In this document: one piece after another, positions 23,514 to 31,592 of the stretch
Layout: each line of letters opens with the position of its first letter
How positions within the stretch are numbered: position 1 is the stretch's first letter
NCBI GenBank assembly: GCA_016879935.1
Contig: JAACJQ010000060.1
Location: forward strand, 54,520 to 118,519
From: Archangiaceae bacterium
Lineage (GTDB): Bacteria > Myxococcota > Myxococcia > Myxococcales > Myxococcaceae
DNA length: 64,000 nucleotides
Direction: 5' to 3'
Notes under the pieces: model-generated
The model's input: the letters and a program-made list of their open reading frames with translations, nothing else
What the model was told of the DNA's origin: nothing
The model's database searches: none
Position numbers and translations under genes: made by a program

Positions 23514-23892
23514 CGTCTTCACCCTCGACGGCGCGCGCTTCGACGATCTCGACGGCTTCTGGGACGAGGTCGAGCGCGTGCTGATTCCCGGCAAGGCGTG
23601 GGGCCGCAACCTCGACGCGTTCAGCGACGTGCTGAGCGGTGGGTTCGGGCTGCCCGCGGGCGGGTTTCGGGTTCGTTGGGTGAACGCGGCGAGGTCACGC
23701 CAGCAGCTGGGCTTCGAAGCGACGGTGAAGTGGCTCGAGGCACGGCTGCCCGAGGTGCACGCGTCGAATCGCGCGGAGTTCTCACGACGGCTCGAGCACG
23801 CGAAGCACCAGCGCGGTGAGACGTTGTTCGAAGCGCTGGTCGACATTCTTCAGCAGACCGGCCACGGCGTGACGCTCGAGTTGGTCGACTGA
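23506..23892 (+). CDS. Barstar-family protein (ribonuclease inhibitor fold)
   Basis: A 128-residue protein matching the barstar family: FTLDGARFDDLDGFWDEVERVLIPG, WGRNLDAFSDVLSGGFG (Asp37 and Asp41 sit where barstar's RNase-contacting Asp35 and Asp39 lie), and a C-terminal ETLFEALVDILQ helix. Barstar proper inhibits the secreted RNase barnase; most family members have unknown partners. No barnase-like or other toxin gene is adjacent. The gene overlaps the extended desaturase frame by eight bases and converges, one base apart, with the cytochrome gene. Confidence 0.8.
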   Translation: MPDVFTLDGARFDDLDGFWDEVERVLIPGKAWGRNLDAFSDVLSGGFGLPAGGFRVRWVNAARSRQQLGFEATVKWLEARLPEVHASNRAEFSRRLEHAKHQRGETLFEALVDILQQTGHGVTLELVD

Positions 23893-23893
23893 C

Positions 23894-24211
23894 TCAGGGT
23901 GCTCCGCAGGCCAGCCAGTTCGCGAGGTCGGTCTTCTGCTGCGTGGTGAGCGCGGTCGAGCCTCGCGGCGGCATGGCGCCCGAGGCCACCTCGGAGTCGA
24001 CCTTGTTGAGGTGCGCCCGCACGAGCGCAACGCTCGTCAACGAGACGCCGTCAGACGCGTTCGTCGCGCCGTGACACGACGTGCAGTTCGTCGTCATGAA
24101 GCTCTGGCCGAACGACTCCCAGGTCAGCGTCGAATCGGTCGAGCAGGTGCCTGAGGTTCCGACGCCACACGCCGACAGCGCCACGCACGCGATCGCGAGA
24201 ATTCGTTTCAT
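23894..24211 (-). CDS. Small c-type cytochrome lipoprotein
   Basis: A 105-residue protein with a lipoprotein signal (MKRILAIACVALSAC, lipid-anchored Cys15). It has one haem-binding motif, CTSCH (43-47), in a segment MTTNCTSCHGATNASDG, and a probable axial methionine at Met80 in SGAMPPRGS. The layout fits a class I monohaem cytochrome c, and the hydrophobic tail ALTTQQKTDLANWLACGAP is typical of the last helix. It would carry electrons in the periplasm. It lies 33 bases downstream of argF on the same strand, probably by chance of gene order; no partner oxidase is nearby. Confidence 0.82.
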   Translation of the reverse strand: MKRILAIACVALSACGVGTSGTCSTDSTLTWESFGQSFMTTNCTSCHGATNASDGVSLTSVALVRAHLNKVDSEVASGAMPPRGSTALTTQQKTDLANWLACGAP

Positions 24212-24244
24212 GCCCCGCTGGTGTTCAGGGCACGGCGAAACCGA

Positions 24245-25198
24245 TCAACCGCGGGCCGCCTTCAACGCCGGGCCCATCTCACGAAGCCGGTCGCTCGCCT
24301 GCACCACCGTCTCGATGAGCGCCTTCTGCACGTGCAAGCGATTCTCGGCCTCGTCCCACACTGCGCTCTGCGGCCCGTCGATGATGTCGCCCATGACCTC
24401 TTCGCCACGGTGCGCCGGCAGGCAGTGGAGGAAGATGGCGTCTTTCTTCGCGAGCTTCATGAGCGCGGCGTCGACCTGGTAGCCGGCGAGGTCGGCGAGG
24501 CGCTTCTTCGACTCGGCCTCCTGGCCCATCGAGGTCCACACGTCGGTGATGATGACGTCGGCGTCTTTCGCCGCCTCGCGCGGGTCGCTGACGAGGTGCA
24601 CGTGACCCGGGGCGAGCTTCACGACGTCGTCGGCCGGGTGGTAGCCCTTCGGTGAAGCGAGCTTGAGCTGGTAGTCGAACAGCTTCGCGCCCTCGGTGAA
24701 GCTGCGGCCCATGTTGCTGGCCGTGTCGCCGATGAACGCGAGCGTCTTGCCCGCGACCGTGCCGAAGCGCTCTTCGATGGTGAACAGATCGGTGAGGATC
24801 TGCACGGGGTGGCCGCCGTCGGTGAGGCCGTTGATGACGGGTGCCTCGCAGTGCTTCGCGAACTCGGCGATGCGCTCGTCTCCGAAGGTGCGCATCATGA
24901 CGACGTCGCAGTAGCGGCCGGCGACGCGCGCGGTGTCGGCGAGCGGCTCGCCACGGGCCATCTGGCTGTTGGCCGCCGAGAGATCGATCGCGTGACCGCC
25001 GAGCTGTGCCATCGCGGCTTCGAACGAGAGGCGCGTACGCGTCGAGGCCTTCTCGAAGATCATGATCAGCGTGCGACCGGCCATGGTGTTCACGACGCGG
25101 CGCTGCTTGCGGGCCTCCTTCAGCGTGCGGGCGCGGTGGAACAGCGCCTTGTGCTCGTCACTGGAGAGGTCGAACAGGTTCAGGAAATCGCGCTTCAT
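24245..25198 (-). CDS. argF: Ornithine carbamoyltransferase
   Basis: A 317-residue cytoplasmic enzyme converting ornithine and carbamoyl phosphate to citrulline. The carbamoyl-phosphate loop is STRTR (52-56). HCLPAHRGEEV holds the reactive cysteine near ornithine, and the SMG loop is present in TDVWTSMGQEAE. Length matches anabolic OTCases. It is last among the arginine genes of the minus-strand run argJB, argH, two unknown genes, argF, with 57 bases between it and the preceding unknown gene. CarB, which makes its co-substrate, is in the same window. Confidence 0.95.
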   Translation of the reverse strand: MKRDFLNLFDLSSDEHKALFHRARTLKEARKQRRVVNTMAGRTLIMIFEKASTRTRLSFEAAMAQLGGHAIDLSAANSQMARGEPLADTARVAGRYCDVVMMRTFGDERIAEFAKHCEAPVINGLTDGGHPVQILTDLFTIEERFGTVAGKTLAFIGDTASNMGRSFTEGAKLFDYQLKLASPKGYHPADDVVKLAPGHVHLVSDPREAAKDADVIITDVWTSMGQEAESKKRLADLAGYQVDAALMKLAKKDAIFLHCLPAHRGEEVMGDIIDGPQSAVWDEAENRLHVQKALIETVVQASDRLREMGPALKAARG

Positions 25199-25255
25199 GA
25201 GGCCCTCGTCGTGTGAGCGATTCGTATAGCGGAGCGCCGCGAGAAAGGGGCGTGC

Positions 25256-26233
25256 TCAGTGCGCCAGCAGACGCTTCTTCGCGTCGTCCGCAGTCGTGCG
25301 CACGAGCTCGCCGAACGCCAACGACAGCTCGGCGCCCATGACGCCGCGTTTGCCGAAGACGCGCTCGGGCAGCTGCGCCTCCACGGCCGTGCGACAGACG
25401 GCCTGCGCCTTCGAGAGGTCGACCAGCGCCACCGTGCCGGTGACCCGGCCTCCCGAGAACCGGCCCTCGTCACGAAGCACCGGAGCGTCGAGCGTGAGCT
25501 GATGAACCAGCGCGTACGACCACTTCACGCGGCGGCCGCAGACGAACGCCGCGAGCCCTTCGTCGAGCACACGGGCATCACCCGGGTCGCAGGCCGACCA
25601 CTCGGGTGCGTGTGGAACGAGCGCACCGAACGGCTGCTCCGTCAGCACGCGTGAGGCATCGACGAGGGCGAGCTGCTCCGGTGCAATGACGAGCCCGGGT
25701 GGACACGACTCGGGTGCGAGCTGGAGCGTCTCGAGCGCCTGGGCCACCTGCCCTCTCGCGCGATGCACGGCGTCGGTCACCTCGGCCCGCAGCGCGCTCA
25801 CCACCATCTTCGCGTCACCCTTCGGCAACGAGCGGCACTCGTCGAACTGAAACGCGTCTCCGAGCACCTCCCAGCCGTTCGCGTTCACGAGACACAACGA
25901 GCGCACGAAGTGGCCCTGAAGCAGCTCCGACTGGGTGCGCACGCGGTTGAGCTTCATGCCGCCGGGGAGCAGCTCGATGGGGCCCTCGCACTCGACCAGC
26001 GGCCGGAAGCCCGCGAGGCCCTTGCCGTGGTGGAACCAGTGCTTCGCGATCCAGCAGGCCTCGTCGAGGGTGAGCGTCTCTTTCGTTCGCAGCGCTGCGG
26101 CGCGCGTCTTCGACTCGGAGCGCTCGGTCACCACCTCTTGCCAGCGCAGGTAGGCGGCAACGCCGACGGCACCGCCCACGACGAGCGCCATGGCGACGAT
26201 GACGGCAGCGGCACGCTTGAGTCGTCGCATCAC
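25256..26233 (-). CDS. Hypothetical membrane-anchored protein within the arginine gene run
   Basis: A 325-residue protein with an N-terminal signal-anchor (RAAAVIVAMALVVGGAVGVAAYL) and a predicted extracytoplasmic remainder with several cysteines (ACWIAKHW, VECEGPIELLPGG, SLCLVN, DECRSLP, ACDPGD). I do not recognise the family. The start overlaps the stop of the preceding gene by four bases (ATGA), so it is translated from the same message as that gene and probably argH. No arginine-pathway motif is visible. Confidence 0.6.
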   Translation of the reverse strand: MMRRLKRAAAVIVAMALVVGGAVGVAAYLRWQEVVTERSESKTRAAALRTKETLTLDEACWIAKHWFHHGKGLAGFRPLVECEGPIELLPGGMKLNRVRTQSELLQGHFVRSLCLVNANGWEVLGDAFQFDECRSLPKGDAKMVVSALRAEVTDAVHRARGQVAQALETLQLAPESCPPGLVIAPEQLALVDASRVLTEQPFGALVPHAPEWSACDPGDARVLDEGLAAFVCGRRVKWSYALVHQLTLDAPVLRDEGRFSGGRVTGTVALVDLSKAQAVCRTAVEAQLPERVFGKRGVMGAELSLAFGELVRTTADDAKKRLLAH

Positions 26234-26796
26234 GCGTCTCCCAGTCGATGGCCCCGGCCCAGCCGATCGAACTCCGCGCGGGCCCTCGAAGCGATGGCTG
26301 CCGCGCGAACGGCGTCACCATGGCGCGCCCGCAGCTTCGGCAACAGCGGCCCGAAGTCGAGCAGGCGGCCGTCGTCGAGGGCGCGCTCGAGCACTTCGGC
26401 CAGGCGCTCCGAGGCCACCTCGTCACCGCTCAGCAGCCGCAGGAAGACGTGATCAGGCTCGAGGTGCTCTGGCTCGACGACGCGACAGAGGCCCTCCTGA
26501 ACGACTCGCACGAAGGCCGACTGCTGCGCCGCCGCTCGCTGCAACGCCGCCGTCATCGCGGCCTCGAGCGACGACTCGAACGTAAGCACCTGCTCGAGCG
26601 CGGCGACCGTCAACCGCTCGAAGACCTCGTCGGGCAACGACGCGCAGCTGAACGCGGAGACGAACTCGAAGTCAGGCCGTCCTTCGGGGAACTCGCGCTG
26701 AAATGCCTCGACCTCCTTCAACGCCGCTTCGACTCGCGCCGAATCGCCCGACGCGAGCCCGGCGTTGATGAAGGCGATGCGCTCCCACGGCGCCAT
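26230..26796 (-). CDS. Hypothetical helical protein between argH and the membrane protein gene
   Basis: A 188-residue soluble protein (from the ATG at 26796, MAPWERIAFINAGL). It is predicted largely helical, with Ala/Leu/Glu-rich segments such as FERLTVAALEQVLTFESSLEAAMTAALQRAAAQQSAFVRVVQEGL. No family recognised. An open frame upstream of this ATG overlaps argH, so the ATG is preferred; it lies one base after the argH stop. It overlaps the next gene by four bases. Such tight packing makes co-expression with argH very likely. Confidence 0.6.
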   Translation of the reverse strand: MAPWERIAFINAGLASGDSARVEAALKEVEAFQREFPEGRPDFEFVSAFSCASLPDEVFERLTVAALEQVLTFESSLEAAMTAALQRAAAQQSAFVRVVQEGLCRVVEPEHLEPDHVFLRLLSGDEVASERLAEVLERALDDGRLLDFGPLLPKLRARHGDAVRAAAIASRARAEFDRLGRGHRLGDA

Positions 26797-26797
26797 G

Positions 26798-28243
26798 TCA
26801 GAGCGCGGACGCGGCGATCGACTCGAAGAGCTGACCGAAGCGCGGCACCGACTTCGCCTTGTCACCCAGGGCCTTCGCCTGCGACGAGAGCGCCTCGAGC
26901 TGCGCCTTCACCGACGCGGGGCCCGTGCTGCCGGCGCTCAGCTTGCGCGCGACCGCGCCAGAGGCCTCGAGCACCGACAACACGTCGGCGTCGATGGCTG
27001 GGTCGATCGACTTCGCCAGCTCGACCGACACCTTCGACAACGCGAGGCCCTGCTCCTGGCACTTCCGCACGAGCGCGCCGACGTGTTTGTACGCCACCCG
27101 AAACGGCATGCCCTTCTTCACCAGCGCCTCGGCGAGATCGGTCGCCTGCGTGAAGCCCTCGTCGAGCCCGGCGCGGCACCTCTCGGGGTTGAACGTCACG
27201 TGCGGCAACGAGAGGCGCAGCACCGACAGCACGCCGTGCAACAGCGGCTTCGTCTCGAGCAGCGGGCCGCGATCTTCCTGCAGGTCGCGGTTGTAGCCGC
27301 CGGGGAGGCCCTTCACGGTGGTGAGCAGGCCCATCAGGTTGCCGATGGCCCGGCCCGACTTCCCGCGGATCAGCTCGAACACGTCGGGGTTCTTCTTCTG
27401 CGGCATCATCGAGCTGCCCATCGAGATGTCGCCCGAGAGCGTGGCGAAGCCGAACTCCGAGGTCGTGAAGTCGATCAGATCGGTCGAGAGCCGGCTCGCG
27501 TGCACGAAGAAGCGCGCCGTCGAGTAGAGGTAGTCGAGGGCGAAGTCGCGCTCCCCCACCGTGTCGAGCCCGTTCATGGTGAGCCGCGAGAAGCCGAGCA
27601 GGCCGCGGGTGATCTCACGATCGATGCCCAGCGAGCTGCCGCTGATGGCCCCGCTGCCCAGCGCGAGCGCGTCGGCCTGATCGAGCGCGAAGGAGAACGC
27701 CTGCGCATCACGAAGAAACGCGGCGCCGTACGACGCGAGCCAGTAGCCGAGCGAGATCGGCTGCGCGCGCTGCCGGTGCGTGTACGACGGCATGAGCAGG
27801 TGGCCGTCCTTCTTCGCGCGCTCGACGACCTCGTCGATCAACTGCGTGAGCGAGCCGATGGCGGTGGCGACGGCGTCACGCACGTGGAGCCGGAGATCGG
27901 TCGCGACCTGGTCGTTGCGGCTGCGCGCCGAGTGCAGCAGCGCCGCCGGAGCGCCGATGGTGCGGTTCAGCTCGACCTCGACGGCCATGTGCACGTCTTC
28001 TTCGTCGGGCAACACGAGCGTGCCCGCGTCGTCGCGCTTCCACAGGTCGACGAGGCCGTCGCGAATGACGCGCGCTTCCTTCGCGGGAATGACGCCGGTG
28101 CGGCCCAGCATCGTCACGTGCGCCATCGAGCCGAGCAGGTCTTCTTTCAGCAGCTGCCGGTCGAGGCCGAGAGAGGTCGAGAACGCCAGCACCTCGGGCA
28201 ACAGCCCCGAGCCGCCTGATGCATCTGTCTTCGCGAGCGCCAT
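26798..28243 (-). CDS. argH: Argininosuccinate lyase
   Basis: A 481-residue enzyme of the fumarase/aspartase superfamily that splits argininosuccinate into arginine and fumarate. Superfamily motifs: HSARSRNDQVATDLRL (binding loop), TRQRAQPISLGYWL region, and the signature GSSMMPQKKNPD with the flexible catalytic serine. The ATG at 28243 is preferred over the in-frame TTG at 28261 because the AAGGAG ribosome-binding site lies between them, inside the would-be extension. It starts 24 bases after the argJB stop, consistent with an operon. Confidence 0.95.
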   Translation of the reverse strand: MALAKTDASGGSGLLPEVLAFSTSLGLDRQLLKEDLLGSMAHVTMLGRTGVIPAKEARVIRDGLVDLWKRDDAGTLVLPDEEDVHMAVEVELNRTIGAPAALLHSARSRNDQVATDLRLHVRDAVATAIGSLTQLIDEVVERAKKDGHLLMPSYTHRQRAQPISLGYWLASYGAAFLRDAQAFSFALDQADALALGSGAISGSSLGIDREITRGLLGFSRLTMNGLDTVGERDFALDYLYSTARFFVHASRLSTDLIDFTTSEFGFATLSGDISMGSSMMPQKKNPDVFELIRGKSGRAIGNLMGLLTTVKGLPGGYNRDLQEDRGPLLETKPLLHGVLSVLRLSLPHVTFNPERCRAGLDEGFTQATDLAEALVKKGMPFRVAYKHVGALVRKCQEQGLALSKVSVELAKSIDPAIDADVLSVLEASGAVARKLSAGSTGPASVKAQLEALSSQAKALGDKAKSVPRFGQLFESIAASAL

Positions 28244-28267
28244 GGTGATGCTCCTTCTCAAAGGTGT

Positions 28268-30352
28268 TCAGCCCAGGGTGACGAGGCTGCCGATGCCCTG
28301 CTCTGTGAAGAACTCCGCGATGATGCTGTGCGGAGTACGGGAGTCGATGACGTGCACGCGCTCGACGCCGCGCTCGAGCGCCGCGATGGCGAAGCGGCCC
28401 TTGCGCGCCAGGTTCGGCTTGAAGGTGTTCGCCGCGATCTTCGCCGCGAGCAGCGTGGTGGTGAGCTGGCCGAGCAGCGAGTCGTCTTCGGTGAAGCCCG
28501 GCACGCCGACCAGGTACACGAGCTTGGTGGCCTTCGCGGCGACGGCGATCTCGCTGGCCACCTGATCAGGCTCGAGGGGAACCGTGGTGCCGTCTTCGAG
28601 GAAGCCGACGGGAGAGATGACGGGCACGTAGTTGCGCTGGAGGAACAGCTCGAGCAGCTCGGTGTTGATGCTGGTGACCTCGCCACGCGGCGCTTCGATG
28701 CTCGAGTCCTTGGCGAGCGTCGACTTGAGAAACGACGCGTCCATTCCCGACAGCCCGATGGCGTGCGTACCCGAGCGGTTGAGGAGCGTGACGAGCTCGG
28801 TGTTCGTCTGGCCGTTGAGCACCATCTCACGGCTGCGCGTGTCGCCCTTCGAGGCGCCTTCGGGGCTCTCGCCGTGAACGATGATGGGCACCATGCCGAC
28901 CGCGCGGAGCAACGAGACGTCTTGCGCGATCGACGCCCGCAGCGAGTCCTTGCCCATCGCCTGGCGGCCCAGCTTCAGCACCACACGCTTGCCTGCGAAG
29001 CGCGAGATGTACGTGAGCGCCTCGGTGACGAGGTTCACCTTGAACTTCGGTGAGTAGTTCGTGAGCCGATCGTCTTTCGCCACGCTGCCATCGGCCGTCG
29101 GCACGAGCAGCGAGGTGTAGTCGGCGTTGATCTTCACGTAGTCGTACGAGAGGTCGCAGCCCCAGCCGACCGCCGACTCGGCGCCCGAGCGCAGGTCGAT
29201 CTCCACCAGCACCTCCGGCGCCCGCATGCGTGCGCGCAGGCTCTTGTGATGCGGAACCGAGGGGCCTTCGTTCGCGTCGTTGGCGATGAGCGGGCCGGGC
29301 GGCTCCCGGGGGTCGAACATGGGCCGCGTGTCGTAGACGCAGATGCCCTGCACGGTGACCTTCGAGGCCGCGGGGTCGACCGGGTACTTCTGGCTGCCGC
29401 AGCGCGCGCCGACGGTGGCGAGAATGCGGCCCCAGTTCGGGTCGGCGCCGAAGATGGCGGCCTTCACCAGCGTCGAGCCGGCCACCGAGCGCGCGAGATC
29501 GGTCGCGATGAGTCGACTGGGCGCTCCGCTGACGCGCACCTCGAGCAGCTTCGTCGCCCCTTCACCGTCGCGCGCGACCTCCTTCGCCAGCTCGGCGCAG
29601 ATCGACTGCAGCTGCGTGACGAAGAGGTCGAAGTCGGGGCCGGGCTCGGTGATCTCGGGGTTGCCCAGCGCGCCGTTCGCGAGGCCGAGCACCATGTCGT
29701 TGGTGCTCATGTCGTTGTCGACGGTGAGGTTGTTGAAGCTGCCGTCCATCGCGCCGGCGAGCGCGCGCTGCAGCATCTGCGGAGAGATGGCGACGTCGGT
29801 GCAGATGAACGCCAGCGTGCTCGCGAGCTGCGGCGCGATCATGCCCGAGCCCTTGCAGATGGCCGTCAGCCGCCCCTCTTTGCGCGCGAGCCTCACCGTG
29901 CGCGAGGCGACCTTGATGTGCGTGTCGGTGGTGAGAATCGCCTCGGCCGCCATCTCGACCGCGGCCTTCAGCTGCCCTTTGAGTCTCGGCAACGCGTCGA
30001 CGATCTTCTGCTTCGGGAGCCGTTGGCCGATGACGCCGGTCGAGGCCATCAGCACCGTCGCGCCGTCGAGTTCGAGCGCTCTGCCCGTCGCGGCGCACAG
30101 CTCGGTCACGTCGGCGAGCCCTTCGGGGCCCGTGAGCGCGTTCGCGTTGCCCGAGTTGATCAGCACGGCGCGAACACCGCTCGCCGGCAGCCGTCGTTCG
30201 CAGTCGACGATCGGCGCGGCCTTCGCGGCGTTGACGGTGAGCGCGGCGGCGGCGCTGCACGGGCGCTCCGAGACGATGAGGGCGAGGTCCTTCTTGAACG
30301 GCTTGATGCCGCTGTGCAGGCCCGAGAACGTGAAACCGCGAGCGATGGGCAT
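28268..30352 (-). CDS. argJB: Fused ornithine acetyltransferase (ArgJ) - acetylglutamate kinase-like (ArgB) protein
   Basis: One uninterrupted 694-residue frame. Residues 1-413 are ArgJ: FSGLHSGIKPFKKDLALIVS, LINSGNANALTG, STGVIGQ, KGSGMIAP, DNDMSTNDM, FGADPNWGRI and the C-terminal GCDLSYDYVKINADYTS. ArgJ moves acetyl from N-acetylornithine to glutamate. Residues about 434-694 are an amino-acid-kinase domain aligned with ArgB from YISRFAGKRVVLKLG to VHVIDSRTPHSIIAEFFTEQGIGSLV. Catalytic-type residues K460, D596 and K651 are kept, but the loops KYGGxAM and HGGGPQ are KLGRQAM (460-466) and HGESPEG (493-499). In ArgJ the autocleavage/nucleophile threonine position holds Ser178 (LASTLAF instead of the usual MATML). 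First gene of the arginine run, divergent from pfkA. Confidence 0.88.
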   Translation of the reverse strand: MPIARGFTFSGLHSGIKPFKKDLALIVSERPCSAAAALTVNAAKAAPIVDCERRLPASGVRAVLINSGNANALTGPEGLADVTELCAATGRALELDGATVLMASTGVIGQRLPKQKIVDALPRLKGQLKAAVEMAAEAILTTDTHIKVASRTVRLARKEGRLTAICKGSGMIAPQLASTLAFICTDVAISPQMLQRALAGAMDGSFNNLTVDNDMSTNDMVLGLANGALGNPEITEPGPDFDLFVTQLQSICAELAKEVARDGEGATKLLEVRVSGAPSRLIATDLARSVAGSTLVKAAIFGADPNWGRILATVGARCGSQKYPVDPAASKVTVQGICVYDTRPMFDPREPPGPLIANDANEGPSVPHHKSLRARMRAPEVLVEIDLRSGAESAVGWGCDLSYDYVKINADYTSLLVPTADGSVAKDDRLTNYSPKFKVNLVTEALTYISRFAGKRVVLKLGRQAMGKDSLRASIAQDVSLLRAVGMVPIIVHGESPEGASKGDTRSREMVLNGQTNTELVTLLNRSGTHAIGLSGMDASFLKSTLAKDSSIEAPRGEVTSINTELLELFLQRNYVPVISPVGFLEDGTTVPLEPDQVASEIAVAAKATKLVYLVGVPGFTEDDSLLGQLTTTLLAAKIAANTFKPNLARKGRFAIAALERGVERVHVIDSRTPHSIIAEFFTEQGIGSLVTLG

Positions 30353-30476
30353 CGAGTGGCCGCGACATACGGACTGAGTGGACGATTGATCAACCGCATT
30401 CCGCGTGCCGTTCGATCAAGGCGGGCGCGCCGAACAGTTTTCGAGCCATTCGGCGACGACCGGGTAGAACCCGCGC

Positions 30477-31580
30477 ATGGGCATCAAGCGCATCGCGATC
30501 AACACCGGCGGCGGAGACGCTCCGGGTCTCAACGCCGTCATTCGGGCAGCCACGCTCGCTGCCATCAACCATGGCTGGGAGTGCTACGGCCTGCGCGACG
30601 GCTTCAACGGCATCTTCTTCCCCGAGCGCTACGAAGACGGCGGCTCGGTTCGCCTCACGCGCGATCGCGTGCGCGGCATCGCCCACCTCGGCGGCACGAT
30701 TCTCGGCACCACGAACCGCGGCAACCCGCTCAAGTACCCGCTGCACATGCCCGACGGCACCGTGAAGGAGATCGACCGCTCCGACGAGATCATCGAGTAC
30801 TTCGCGAAGAAGCAGATCGACGCCCTCATCTCCATCGGCGGCGACGGCTCGCTCACCATCGCGCACGCGCTCGCGAAGAAGGGGCTGCGCGTCGTCGGCG
30901 TGCCGAAGACCATCGACAACGACCTCGACAAGACGTTCACCACGTTCGGCTTCGACACCGCCGTCGCCTTCGCGACCGAGTGCCTCGACCGCCTGCACAC
31001 CACCGCCGAGAGCCACCAGCGCCTGATGGTGGTCGAGATGATGGGCCGCTACGCCGGGTGGATCGCCCTGCACTCGGGCATCTCGGGCGGGGCGCACGCG
31101 ATTCTGCTGCCCGAGATTCCCTTCGACCTCGACATCGTCGCCGAGAAGATTCGCCAGCGTGACGAGTACGGGCGCGGCTACTCGCTCGTCGTGGTCGCCG
31201 AAGGCGCGCGCGTCATCGACGGCCAGCTGTCGGTGCTCGCAGCCGCAGAGGTGGGCCAGGCCGAGCGCCTCGGCGGCATCGGTGAGCAGGTCGCCCGCGC
31301 GCTCTCGAAGAAGACCGGCAAAGACACGCGCACCGTGGTGCTCGGTCATCTCGTGCGTGGTGGCAGCCCCACCTCGTTCGACCGCCTCGCGGCCCTCCGT
31401 TTCGGAGCCGCCGCCGTGCGCGCCCTCGCGGACGGGCAGAGCAACGTGATGGTGAGCCTGGCGCACCCGAACGTGCAGTACGTGCCGCTCGAGCAGGTCG
31501 CCGGCCGCATGAAGGCCGTGCCACTCGACAGCGACACGCTGATGACCGGTCGCGACATGGGCATCAGCTTCGGCGACTGA
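30477..31580 (+). CDS. pfkA: 6-phosphofructokinase
   Basis: A 367-residue phosphofructokinase. Motifs: NTGGGDAPGLNAVIRA (nucleotide site), GGDGS (121-125), VPKTIDNDL (142-150, catalytic Asp147 by alignment), EMMGRYAGWIAL and VLGHLVRGGSPTSFDR. Glycine at 124 is typical of ATP users, while Lys144 in PKTIDND is typical of PPi enzymes and of mixed group III kinases; ATP as donor is more likely. It converts fructose 6-phosphate to fructose 1,6-bisphosphate. It is divergent from argJB, with 124 bases between them, and convergent with argC. Confidence 0.92.
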   Translation: MGIKRIAINTGGGDAPGLNAVIRAATLAAINHGWECYGLRDGFNGIFFPERYEDGGSVRLTRDRVRGIAHLGGTILGTTNRGNPLKYPLHMPDGTVKEIDRSDEIIEYFAKKQIDALISIGGDGSLTIAHALAKKGLRVVGVPKTIDNDLDKTFTTFGFDTAVAFATECLDRLHTTAESHQRLMVVEMMGRYAGWIALHSGISGGAHAILLPEIPFDLDIVAEKIRQRDEYGRGYSLVVVAEGARVIDGQLSVLAAAEVGQAERLGGIGEQVARALSKKTGKDTRTVVLGHLVRGGSPTSFDRLAALRFGAAAVRALADGQSNVMVSLAHPNVQYVPLEQVAGRMKAVPLDSDTLMTGRDMGISFGD

Positions 31581-31592
31581 ACGCCGCGCCGC

